The notes under the pieces: model-generated
Told to the model about the DNA's origin: nothing
The model's database searches: none
The model's input: the letters and a program-made list of their open reading frames with translations, nothing else
Translations under genes and position numbers: made by a program
In this document: positions 57,201-64,000 of the stretch, in pieces
How positions within the stretch are numbered: the stretch's first letter is position 1
How the letters are laid out: every line of letters starts with the position of its first letter
Origin: Bacteroidota bacterium
GTDB taxonomy: Bacteria > Bacteroidota > Bacteroidia > Chitinophagales > Saprospiraceae
DNA: 64,000 nt
Direction of reading: 5' to 3'
NCBI GenBank assembly: GCA_018222965.1
Contig: JAAEZH010000012.1
Location: 1 to 64,000, forward strand

Positions 57201-57797
57201 TTGGTTTATATCTTCCTGGCTTACGCCTAATCCGTCAATATTTTCGAGTCCGGAATGCCGTTGGAGCTCGATGTAAAAATCTTCCCCAAACAGATCGAGC
57301 CACCACTTTAGCTTTTTTTCTGCTCCCTCTATATCCCCGTGTAATATGGCTTGCGGAATCTCGGCTCCCAGGCAGCAGGAGGTTGCAATAACCCCTTCGT
57401 GGTATTGCAGCAGAAGCTCCTTGTCAATCCGGGGGAACTTACTATACAAGCCCTGGATGTACCCCAGAGAACAAAGCTTGCAGAGGTTTTCATAACCTTT
57501 TTGATTCTTAGCCAGCAGCAGCTGGTGGAAGCGTTTGTCCTTCTCTCCTTTTGCCCGGGAAAAACTCTTTTGGTGTCGATCTTCTACAAGGTAAAACTCA
57601 CAACCTACGATCGGCTTGATTCCCCGTTTGTTGGCTTCTGCCACAAATTTAAAAGCACCAAACATATTCCCGTGATCGGTAAGTGCCACGCCTTTCTGTC
57701 CGTCGGCGGCTGCCTTATCCATCATAACGGCAATATCGCTGGCTCCATCGAGCAGTGAATACTGAGTGTGGCAATGCAGGTGAACGAAATCAGGCAT
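54267..57797 (-). CDS. dnaE: DNA polymerase III subunit alpha
   Basis: A 1176-residue replicative polymerase of the DnaE1 type. It has an N-terminal PHP domain (HLHCHTQYSLLDG, ALTDHGNMFGAF), palm motifs with catalytic Asp residues (PDIDIDF and KMDFLGLKT), the GPGRGSAAGSAVAY block, a helix-hairpin-helix region and a C-terminal OB fold (about 990-1065, IKLAGIVTAVRHRISKKGTGWGLFTI). The length is as expected. It catalyses chromosomal DNA synthesis. The start at 57797 gives the exact family N-terminus (MPDFVHLHCHT). Confidence 0.97.
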   Translation of the reverse strand: MPDFVHLHCHTQYSLLDGASDIAVMMDKAAADGQKGVALTDHGNMFGAFKFVAEANKRGIKPIVGCEFYLVEDRHQKSFSRAKGEKDKRFHQLLLAKNQKGYENLCKLCSLGYIQGLYSKFPRIDKELLLQYHEGVIATSCCLGAEIPQAILHGDIEGAEKKLKWWLDLFGEDFYIELQRHSGLENIDGLGVSQEDINQQLLLFAAKHNVKVIATNDSHYVEEEDADPHDILLCINTNSLLEETSRFKFPSNDFYFKSRDEMNKLFGDVPQSIDNTMEIYSKIDNLQLARDVLLPAFPIPDKFKSQDDFLRHLTFEGARKRYGTITPEIEERLNFELEVIRNSGYPGYFLIVQDFTTTARDMGVAVGPGRGSAAGSAVAYCTGITNVDPIKYDLLFERFLNPERVSMPDIDIDFDDEGRQKVIDYVVDKYGQNQVAQIITYGTMAAKSSLRDVGRVMDVPLAEVDRVAKIFPAHLKASLKKVLAEGDVDPKLKGALNSEELEKAYQFRKLAETPDKIGEMILLAKKLEGSVRNTGIHACGVVITPDDITRYVPVSTAKDNDLLVSQFDNSVAEDAGLLKMDFLGLKTLTIIRDAVRMAEENNDIKIDPEEVPLDDEETYKLFQRGETVGIFQYESAGMQKYMKELVPTAFEDLIAMNALYRPGPLEYIPNFIARKHGREEITYDLPAMEEYLKETYGITVYQEQVMLLSQKLAGFTKGQADMLRKAMGKKKKDLIDALYPKFIEGGEENGHPKETLDKIWKDWEAFASYAFNKSHSTCYAFVAFQTAYLKAHYPAEFMASVLTHNKNDITKLTFFLRECKRMGLDVLGPQLNESASDFAVNKEGQIRFGLSALKGVGEGPVGEILEERNANGPFLNIFDFVRRMNLRAINKKVMESLALGGAFDLFDDVHRATYFSPSEKYETFIGHLLKYGAAYQNQKAEAATSLFGDSDEVLIPEPAVPESPEWSLLEKLTKEKAVTGIYISGHPLDDYQLEIDNFTNASLNDLERFKGKDIKLAGIVTAVRHRISKKGTGWGLFTIQDFEGALEFPLFREDYQNFKNLLEEGQCVFIHGFYQQRYNSDEYQLKLKEVKMMESIGQDMTESVTLTMPVDRITQDLIESLENVCKEHKGKHRMRFKLVDRVNRTSLMFYARTKKVNANEDFVRKVESLGIPYKLN

Positions 57798-58033
57798 GAG
57801 CTATGGGAATTATCAACTTAGAAAACAAGATTAACCCGGGTTGGGTTGATGTGAAATTAACCAAAAGGCGAGAGAAGGCGAAAGATAAAACGGCTCGTTT
57901 TTCCACATTTTACAGACTACTCTTTAAACATAAGATAACCAGCCCTTTACGAATAGTTAACAATACACATTGACCTTTGCATTCATAACCCGAACCTTCG
58001 CCTGGCGGGAAGGACGAAAGCAAAAATCCGCTG

Positions 58034-58915
58034 ATGCAGAAACGCAAATTAGACATCGCTGTTATATCAGATGTACACCTTGGAACCTACGGTTGCCATG
58101 CCCGTGAATTACTGAACTATCTGAAATCTATTGAACCATCAACGCTGATACTCAATGGGGATTTTATTGATATCTGGCAATTTCGCAAACGCTACTTTCC
58201 GAAAGATCATTTGAAGGTCATTCAGCGAATCCTCAAAATGTCGAGCAAAGGCACTAAGGTCTATTACATCACCGGCAATCACGATGATGCTTTGCGTCGC
58301 TATTCTGATTTTTCATCGGGCAATATCCACCTGCGCGATAAACTGGTTCTACAACTACAGGATAAAAAGTACTGGATCTTTCACGGCGATGTGTTTGATC
58401 TGTTTATTCAGTATTCACCATTTTTGGCACGTCTTGGCGGAAAAGGCTATGATTGGCTAATACGCATTAATCGTTTTATCAATCGCTTGCGCGAACGCAT
58501 GGGCAAACCGCATATGTCTTTTGCCAAACGGGTAAAATACAGCGTCAAAGAAGCGGTTAAGTTTATCTCCAATTTTGAAGAAACGGCTATACGATTGGCT
58601 GCAGAACAAGAGTACGATTATGTGCTTTGCGGACACATCCATCGTCCAGGCATGAAAAGTGTGGATGTCGACGGACACAAAGTGACTTACCTCAATTCCG
58701 GCGACTGGGTAGAGAGCCTGACAGCCCTGGAATACAACTGGGGCAAATGGACCCTCTATGAGTACGACGAAACCGACTATTCCTTTGTCAATCCAAAACT
58801 GCAGGTAAAAGAAGAAGCCGTACCAGGCGATGACATCGAATTGTCAGACCCGGCTTCTCCACAAGCTATAGTCAATGCCATTCTGAATAAGTCGGAGAGC
58901 ATGACACAGGAGTAA
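58034..58915 (+). CDS. Calcineurin-type metallophosphatase, UDP-2,3-diacylglucosamine diphosphatase-like
   Basis: A 293-residue metallophosphatase with the LpxH-like motif set: ISDVHLGT, LNGDFIDIW, ITGNHDD, FHGDVFD and CGHIHRPG, and the late YLNSGDWVESLTALEY. LpxH removes UMP from UDP-2,3-diacylglucosamine in lipid A synthesis. This protein is longer than classical LpxH, with an added C-terminal tail rich in Glu and Asp, so the exact substrate is not certain. It is transcribed alone, divergent from dnaE. Confidence 0.85.
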   Translation: MQKRKLDIAVISDVHLGTYGCHARELLNYLKSIEPSTLILNGDFIDIWQFRKRYFPKDHLKVIQRILKMSSKGTKVYYITGNHDDALRRYSDFSSGNIHLRDKLVLQLQDKKYWIFHGDVFDLFIQYSPFLARLGGKGYDWLIRINRFINRLRERMGKPHMSFAKRVKYSVKEAVKFISNFEETAIRLAAEQEYDYVLCGHIHRPGMKSVDVDGHKVTYLNSGDWVESLTALEYNWGKWTLYEYDETDYSFVNPKLQVKEEAVPGDDIELSDPASPQAIVNAILNKSESMTQE

Positions 58916-58933
58916 CGCAGGTGTTGTTTTTCC

Positions 58934-60250
58934 TTAATTCATGAGTTCAAGTACGGCTGCCGTCATAGCCGCCACACCCGTCTGCATCGTCTTCTCATAA
59001 TCGGGATAAAACTCGGCTGAATGCAGGGAAGGCAAATTGATCTCTCCGCGCCCGGCCGCTTGCATCCGCTCCGCAGGAACAGCGCCCAGCCAAAAAAACA
59101 GGATCGGAATATTCTCTTCCGTAAGGCCATATCGGCCAAAATCTTCTCCGCCCATTACCGGCGAAAGGGTCTGGACACGGTCTTCGCCAAATTGCCCCTT
59201 GAATACCTTCGCGATCCGATCTGTCAGGTCCGGATCATTGTATACTGCCGGGGTGTACTCATCGCGCAAATGCACATTGGGATATTTATCTTCCGGCAGG
59301 CCGGCAGACATAGCTACCCCCTTACAGATGCGTTCGATCTTTTCGATAATAGCATCGCGGACTTCATCCGAATAAGAGCGCATGGTAAGTTGAAGTTTCA
59401 CCTCTCCCGGAATGATATTGCCTTTGGTCCCGCCATTGATCGCTCCTACTGTAACCACAGCCGGTTCGAGGGGAGAAATTTCCCGACTGACGATTGTTTG
59501 CAGCGCCATCACAATTCGGGATGCCAGCACTACCGGATCCTGGGTTGTATGTGGGTAAGCGCCATGGCCTCCTTCTCCATAAACCGTAATATCCATCATA
59601 TCCACATTGGCCATCATGTAACCCGGGCAATACCCTATCGTTCCCGCTTCTGTGCTGGCATTCACATGCAACCCCAGCGCGAAATCAATCTCGCCATAGT
59701 CTTCAAAAAGCCCGTCGGCAATCATGGCTTTGGCTCCTCCCGCTCTTTCCTCTGCAGGCTGAGCATTTAAGATAATAGTTCCACTCCATTGATCCCGAAT
59801 ATTGTGCAGCACCCGGGCGGAACCGATCAACACACTCATATGAATATCGTGGCCACAGGCATGCATGACACTTACGGTATTTCCTGCTTCATCTGTTGTC
59901 GTCACGGTACTGGCATAAGGCAGACCTGTTTCCTCTTTTACAGGCAGACCGTCCATGTCTCCGCGCAACATGATGGTAGGGCCATCGCCGTTACGCATGA
60001 TGCCGACCACTCCATTGCCACCCACTCCGGTGTGTACTTCGAGGCCCAGGGCTTCCATTTCTGCTGCCATGCGTTTTGCCGTTTCAACCTCATAAAAGGA
60101 GAGTTCCGGTGATTGGTGCAGATCCAGGTAAAGCTTTTCCAGATACTGCCTTTCGGCGAAAGCCAAATCAGAAACAGCCTTGAAATTTCCCTGCCCAGAC
60201 AAGGAAGGAAAGAAGGCAAAAATCAGCAGGAGGGGGAGAAATATTCGCAT
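58934..60250 (-). CDS. Exported M20-family amidohydrolase/carboxypeptidase
   Basis: A 438-residue protein with a signal peptide (SLSGQ, near residue 20) and the M20D motif set: MHACGHDIHMSVLIG, AEERAGGAKAMI and GLHVN, with a GEDFGRYG block near the C-terminus. These enzymes cut N-acyl or amide-linked amino acids (hippurate, indole-acetyl amino acid). The signal suggests a periplasmic place. ATG 60250 begins at the signal; the longer in-frame start at 60316 is not supported and overlaps the divergent transporter gene's leader. Confidence 0.9.
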   Translation of the reverse strand: MRIFLPLLLIFAFFPSLSGQGNFKAVSDLAFAERQYLEKLYLDLHQSPELSFYEVETAKRMAAEMEALGLEVHTGVGGNGVVGIMRNGDGPTIMLRGDMDGLPVKEETGLPYASTVTTTDEAGNTVSVMHACGHDIHMSVLIGSARVLHNIRDQWSGTIILNAQPAEERAGGAKAMIADGLFEDYGEIDFALGLHVNASTEAGTIGYCPGYMMANVDMMDITVYGEGGHGAYPHTTQDPVVLASRIVMALQTIVSREISPLEPAVVTVGAINGGTKGNIIPGEVKLQLTMRSYSDEVRDAIIEKIERICKGVAMSAGLPEDKYPNVHLRDEYTPAVYNDPDLTDRIAKVFKGQFGEDRVQTLSPVMGGEDFGRYGLTEENIPILFFWLGAVPAERMQAAGRGEINLPSLHSAEFYPDYEKTMQTGVAAMTAAVLELMN

Positions 60251-60335
60251 AGGAGATTCTAATTCATTTCGAAAAGTGAAGATACACAATTGCGAAATTC
60301 CATTATTTTGTGCCACACTGAAGCCCTACAGGACT

Positions 60336-61220
60336 ATGGAAAGCATCGATCTGGTCAGGATAAATTTTAATGAAGGACAGCTGTTGTTTCTCAACTTATG
60401 CCTGGCTTTCCTGATGTTTGGGGTCGCCCTCGATATCAAGCTGGAAGACTTTCGTCGAATTTTCCAGAAGCCCAAAGCACCTATTGTTGGGCTCATTAGC
60501 GAGTATTTGTTGTTGCCCATTCTCACCTTACTTCTGATCTTCATTTTAAAACCCCTGCCCAGTTTGGCCATGGGGATGATTTTGATTTCAGTTTGTCCGG
60601 GTGGCAGCGTTTCCAATTTTATGGTGCACATGTCGAAGGGCAATTCGGCCCTATCGGTCATGCTTACCTCAATCACCACGCTGGCGGCCATCGTAATCAC
60701 TCCGATTGCTTTCGGTTTTTGGTCGGGCCTGAGCGAGGTAACGGCTCCCCTGCGATCCGAGATATTTGTGGAACCACAGCGGATGGTTTCGACGATCATA
60801 CAGTTGGTTTTTATACCTGTGGCACTGGGAATGGCTGTTAATCACTACTTCCCAAAATTTACGCGTAAGGTCGAACGTCCGGTACGCTGGCTATCGATTG
60901 CTATATTCCTGGGATTTGTCGTTTTTGCGGTAGCCGGCAATTATGAGAATATTAAGTCCTACCTCTCGGTGGTCTTCTTTCTGGTTTTGATCCACAATGG
61001 TTTATCCCTGGGCATGGGCTACTATTTTGCCCGGGCCAACCGGCTGTCGGAGGAAGATTCCAGGGCTGTAAGTATAGAAACGGGCATCCAAAATACCGGA
61101 CTGGGCCTCATCCTGGTTTTCAACTTTTTTGACGGAATCGGAGGTATGGCCATGATCCTGGCCTGGTGGGGTGTCTGGCACCTGATTAGCGGTTTTCTGC
61201 TGAGTCTGATTTGGCGATAG
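60336..61220 (+). CDS. Bile acid:sodium symporter (SBF) family transporter
   Basis: A 294-residue protein with about nine or ten hydrophobic helices and the SBF family blocks: LAFLMFGVALDIKLEDF, ISVCPGGSVSNFM and ISIETGIQNTGLGLI-type (here VSIETGIQNTGLGL). SBF proteins take up bile acids or other organic anions with sodium. The ATG at 60336 matches the family start; an upstream extension overlaps the divergent M20 gene and is rejected. Confidence 0.9.
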   Translation: MESIDLVRINFNEGQLLFLNLCLAFLMFGVALDIKLEDFRRIFQKPKAPIVGLISEYLLLPILTLLLIFILKPLPSLAMGMILISVCPGGSVSNFMVHMSKGNSALSVMLTSITTLAAIVITPIAFGFWSGLSEVTAPLRSEIFVEPQRMVSTIIQLVFIPVALGMAVNHYFPKFTRKVERPVRWLSIAIFLGFVVFAVAGNYENIKSYLSVVFFLVLIHNGLSLGMGYYFARANRLSEEDSRAVSIETGIQNTGLGLILVFNFFDGIGGMAMILAWWGVWHLISGFLLSLIWR

Positions 61221-61236
61221 GGGTTTTCAACCCTCC

Positions 61237-61264
61237 AAAAATCAACCTGTCAGGTTGGTTTTTC
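61237..61264. terminator. Bidirectional terminator made of an ACCTGTCAGGT palindrome
   Basis: AAAAATCAACCTG, T, CAGGTTGGTTTTT forms a hairpin with A and T runs on both sides, between the convergent SBF and queG genes. Its core is the same palindrome as the repeats at 25578, 25768, 50166 and 50336. Its 3' end reaches the queG stop codon. Confidence 0.75.
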
Positions 61265-62201
61265 ACTCCCGATGTTTTTCCAGAAAAGCAATATTTCGTT
61301 TCAGGCCTTCATACTTGGTTCTCTTTACGGGCGATTTCCGGAAAAGCTCCCGAAAGGTTTCTTCGGTCAGTTCCAGCCAATCTCTTCGGGTCATATCCAG
61401 CAGATCGGGATGCGGCTCAAATTCAGGCTCCTCATGAGGTTTTGAAAAGCGGTTCCACGGACAAACCTCCTGACAGATATCACACCCAAACATCCAGTTT
61501 TCCATTTGGCTGCCAAACTTGTCTTCAATGGCTTCCCGCAATTCAATGGTCAGGTAGGAAATGCATTTGCTGCCATCCATTTCGTAGCCTTCTTCGGCAA
61601 TGGCATTTGTCGGACAAGCATCAATACAGCGTGTACAGGTTCCGCAATAATCCTTGACAGGGCCGTCGGGCTCCAATTCCAGATCAATGATCAACTCCGC
61701 CAGGAAAAAATAAGACCCTGCTTTCGGATGAATCAACATGGTGTTTTTCCCAATCCAGCCCAATCCGCTGCGGCCGGCCCAATCGCGTTCCAAAACGGGG
61801 GCACTGTCTACAAACACCCGTCCATTTACTTCACCAATTTCCTCCTGTAGATAGTACAGCAGACTTTTGAGTTTATGCTTGAGTACGAAGTGGTAGTCTT
61901 TACCGTAGGCGTATCTGGCCAATTTTGGCGCTTCGGGATCGCGCTGTGTTTCTGCCGGATAATAATTGTACATCAGTGATACCACCGACCTGGCTCCGGG
62001 GACCAGCTTTGTTGGGTCCACTCGTTTGTCGAAGTGATTTTCCAAATACCCCATCTTCCCCTGATATCCCTGATTGAGCCAGGCTTCGAGGCGTCTTGCC
62101 TCCGGCTCCATAAAACCGGCCCTGGATATACCAACAAAAGCAAAACCTAATCTGGCAGCTTCTTCCTTCAGTAATTGAGTATGTCTTTCCGTATTTGACA
62201 T
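61263..62201 (-). CDS. queG: Epoxyqueuosine reductase
   Basis: A 312-residue protein with the QueG layout: N-terminal cobalamin-binding fold (about 1-160, LGFAFVGISRAG, SVVSLMYNYYP), then two 4Fe-4S clusters (CGTCTRCIDACP and CDICQEVCPWN). It converts epoxyqueuosine to queuosine in tRNA as the last step of the pathway. ATG 62201 gives the usual family start; an in-frame codon at 62228 would add nine residues. Confidence 0.94.
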   Translation of the reverse strand: MSNTERHTQLLKEEAARLGFAFVGISRAGFMEPEARRLEAWLNQGYQGKMGYLENHFDKRVDPTKLVPGARSVVSLMYNYYPAETQRDPEAPKLARYAYGKDYHFVLKHKLKSLLYYLQEEIGEVNGRVFVDSAPVLERDWAGRSGLGWIGKNTMLIHPKAGSYFFLAELIIDLELEPDGPVKDYCGTCTRCIDACPTNAIAEEGYEMDGSKCISYLTIELREAIEDKFGSQMENWMFGCDICQEVCPWNRFSKPHEEPEFEPHPDLLDMTRRDWLELTEETFRELFRKSPVKRTKYEGLKRNIAFLEKHRE

Positions 62202-62330
62202 GGCGTGAAGATAATTGGAATACGGCATTCTTGCTTATTCTCCAGATTTATGCATTTTTTTGGCTTTCGCCGAATGTCGGAAAAGTGACATTTTCAGCGA
62301 AAGTTTATCTTTAATATAAATTTTAGAAAA

Positions 62331-64000
62331 ATGCCTGTACAAATTAAACCCCACCTGGCCTTTTTCGGCCTTTGCATCTTCTTCCTGTTGGCTTGCAACA
62401 GTTCGGAACAATCCGATACTCCCTCCCCTGCTTCCGGCAGCGATGAAGCTTTATTTCAGCTTCGGGATGCCCGGGAGACCGGCCTCACATTCGAAAACTC
62501 CATCCAGGAAAACGATACGATAAATTACTACCGGTTCATGCACCTGTACACCGGCGCAGGCGTTGCTTCCGGCGACCTTAACAACGACGGACTGGCCGAT
62601 CTTTTCTTCGTCTCCAACCTCGGTGCCAACGCCTGTTACCTAAACAAAGGAGACCTAAAGTTTGAGGACATCAGTCAGGCAGCGGGCATCGATGATTCAC
62701 AAGGATTTTCTACGGGTGTAAGCATGGCAGATGTAAACAACGATGGCTGGCTCGATATTTATGTGTGTAAGTCGGGTTGGTTTAATGATCCGAATATGAA
62801 GCGTAATCTGCTTTACATCAATCAGCAGAACGGAACATTCCGCGAAAGCGGTCAACAATACGGGCTGGCAGACATGAGCAATTCCATTCAGGCAAGTTTT
62901 TTCGACTACGACAAAGACGGTGACCTGGATATGTATCTGGTTAATACCCCGGTGGATTTCAAGTTTACAGGTCAGTTGTCACCACTGGATATAATACATG
63001 CCAGTAAGGACCTGCGCCAGTTTAACGGCTATGACAAACTATTCAGAAACGACGACAACCAGTTTACGGAGGTGACTCGTGAAGCGGGCATTCTCTCCGA
63101 TTTTGCTTTTGGCCTCAGTGTCTTGACTTTCGACATGAATGAAGACGGTTGGACAGATATTTACATCGCCAACGATTTCATGACTCCCGATTACATTTAC
63201 ATCAACCAGCAGGATGGCACATTCGCCGAAAGGCGGAATGAGTATTTCAAGCACACTTCCTTCTACAGCATGGGTTCTGACGCCGGAGACATCAACAACG
63301 ACGGCTTGCAAGACCTCTTTGTGCTGGATATGCTGCCCGAAGATTACAAACGCAGCAAAACCACGATGGAAATGGTCGACCCCGGCGCTTTTTTTCAATC
63401 CGTCGAATGGGGCTACAATCGCCAGTATATGCACAATATGCTGCACATAAACAACGGCAACAACAGCTTCCGCGAAATTGGCCAAATGGCTGGCGTTACC
63501 AAAACCGACTGGAGTTGGAGCCCGATTTTAGCAGATTTTGACAATGACGGCCATCGCGACTTATTCGTAACCAATGGCATCAAAAGAGATGTGACCGAAC
63601 GAGATCACAAAGCGCGTATCGACAGCTTGCGCCGGACCATCCAGGGCCCTGTGCGTTTCTCCGATATTGTCGATCTCATTCCTTCGCAGAAGATCCCCAA
63701 CTACGTATTTCACAATAATGGAGACCTGACTTTCACTGATAAATCAGCCAATTGGGGGGTAGATCAACCTTCCTTCTCAAATGGCAGCACAGTGGCTGAC
63801 TTTGACCTCGACGGTGACCTTGATCTCGTCACCAACAACGTGAATGACAAAGCCTTTTTTTACGAAAACAAAGCAAACGAAAGCGGCAACAACTGGCTTC
63901 AAATTAGCCTAAAAGCAGATACCAATTCGAAGACGGAAAATGCCAAAGTGCGTCTCAAAGACGAAAACGGCAACATCCTACAGTCTGCAGAATTACTGAC
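62331..64000 (+). CDS. FG-GAP/VCBS repeat lipoprotein (UnbV/ASPIC-type), N-terminal part
   Basis: The frame is open from ATG 62331 to the right edge, so only the first 556 residues are present. A lipoprotein signal (FFLLAC, Cys22) is followed by a linker and a series of FG-GAP/VCBS calcium-binding repeats (ASGDLNNDGLADLFF, ADVNNDGWLDIYV, DKDGDLDMYL, MNEDGWTDIYI, INNDGLQDLFV, FDNDGHRDLFV, FDLDGDLDLVT), each with a DxNxDGxxD loop. These form a propeller, as in CRTAC1/ASPIC and UnbV proteins common in Bacteroidota, often encoded beside SusCD-type systems. The C-terminus lies outside the window. The acidic export signal seen in the 36247 lipoprotein is absent after Cys22, so surface display is uncertain. 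Confidence 0.88.
   Translation, partial: MPVQIKPHLAFFGLCIFFLLACNSSEQSDTPSPASGSDEALFQLRDARETGLTFENSIQENDTINYYRFMHLYTGAGVASGDLNNDGLADLFFVSNLGANACYLNKGDLKFEDISQAAGIDDSQGFSTGVSMADVNNDGWLDIYVCKSGWFNDPNMKRNLLYINQQNGTFRESGQQYGLADMSNSIQASFFDYDKDGDLDMYLVNTPVDFKFTGQLSPLDIIHASKDLRQFNGYDKLFRNDDNQFTEVTREAGILSDFAFGLSVLTFDMNEDGWTDIYIANDFMTPDYIYINQQDGTFAERRNEYFKHTSFYSMGSDAGDINNDGLQDLFVLDMLPEDYKRSKTTMEMVDPGAFFQSVEWGYNRQYMHNMLHINNGNNSFREIGQMAGVTKTDWSWSPILADFDNDGHRDLFVTNGIKRDVTERDHKARIDSLRRTIQGPVRFSDIVDLIPSQKIPNYVFHNNGDLTFTDKSANWGVDQPSFSNGSTVADFDLDGDLDLVTNNVNDKAFFYENKANESGNNWLQISLKADTNSKTENAKVRLKDENGNILQSAELL

Overview
The window looks like chromosomal DNA of a Bacteroidota bacterium, most likely a Saprospiraceae/Lewinella-like lineage. 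This is inferred from family content, not from a marker gene. Five genes end in a type IX secretion (T9SS) type A sorting domain. Several lipoproteins have Bacteroidota-style signals, including one CQKEE start that resembles the surface-export signal. There is a HYR-like giant secreted protein, an FG-GAP/UnbV-type lipoprotein, and a NarL-type regulator. Recognisable Shine-Dalgarno sites are scarce.

Layout. 1-8133 (all minus): the start of a very large Cys-rich secreted protein that runs off the left edge, then a three-gene run of secreted animal-type haem peroxidase, FadH-like 2,4-dienoyl-CoA reductase and a LuxR-type regulator with an altered receiver domain. 8631-9855: two small membrane-protein genes. 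9869-16063: a divergent module of ECF sigma factor plus TPR membrane protein (minus) and T9SS-secreted protein plus CHAT-protease/TPR lipoprotein (plus). Both arms are preceded by the same unusual promoter-like motif. 16173-18556: a tight operon of an Lgt-like membrane protein, a radical SAM protein resembling tetraether lipid synthase, and a two-helix membrane protein. 18732-22001: two AT-rich secreted hydrolases, the second flanked by 74-bp imperfect direct repeats. 22303-34204: large envelope or secreted proteins (an eight-repeat Ig-like protein, a predicted outer-membrane barrel, a small secreted protein, a beta-propeller/PKD protein).

34666-50106 is mostly housekeeping: MATE exporter, surface lipoprotein, tRNA-Leu(CAG), a tandem-fused D-Ala-D-Ala ligase overlapping a PASTA protein, another T9SS protein, rhodanese, SPOR protein, an AddA-like helicase with a decayed nuclease domain, dcd, and a WD40 protein. 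50469-64000: a 38-aa membrane peptide, a T9SS protein, a phosphopantetheinyl transferase, two thioredoxin-fold proteins, dnaE, an LpxH-like phosphatase, an M20 amidohydrolase, an SBF transporter, queG, and the start of an FG-GAP lipoprotein cut by the right edge.

The two most promising stretches for undescribed biology are the ECF-sigma/TPR/CHAT module with its matched promoters and the Lgt-like/radical SAM/two-helix operon. At the DNA level, an odd palindrome (TTTCGSCGAAA, usually followed or preceded by GGC/GCC) recurs through the window inside unrelated genes and in different frames, and a second family of hairpins built on ACCTGNCAGGT sits between genes.
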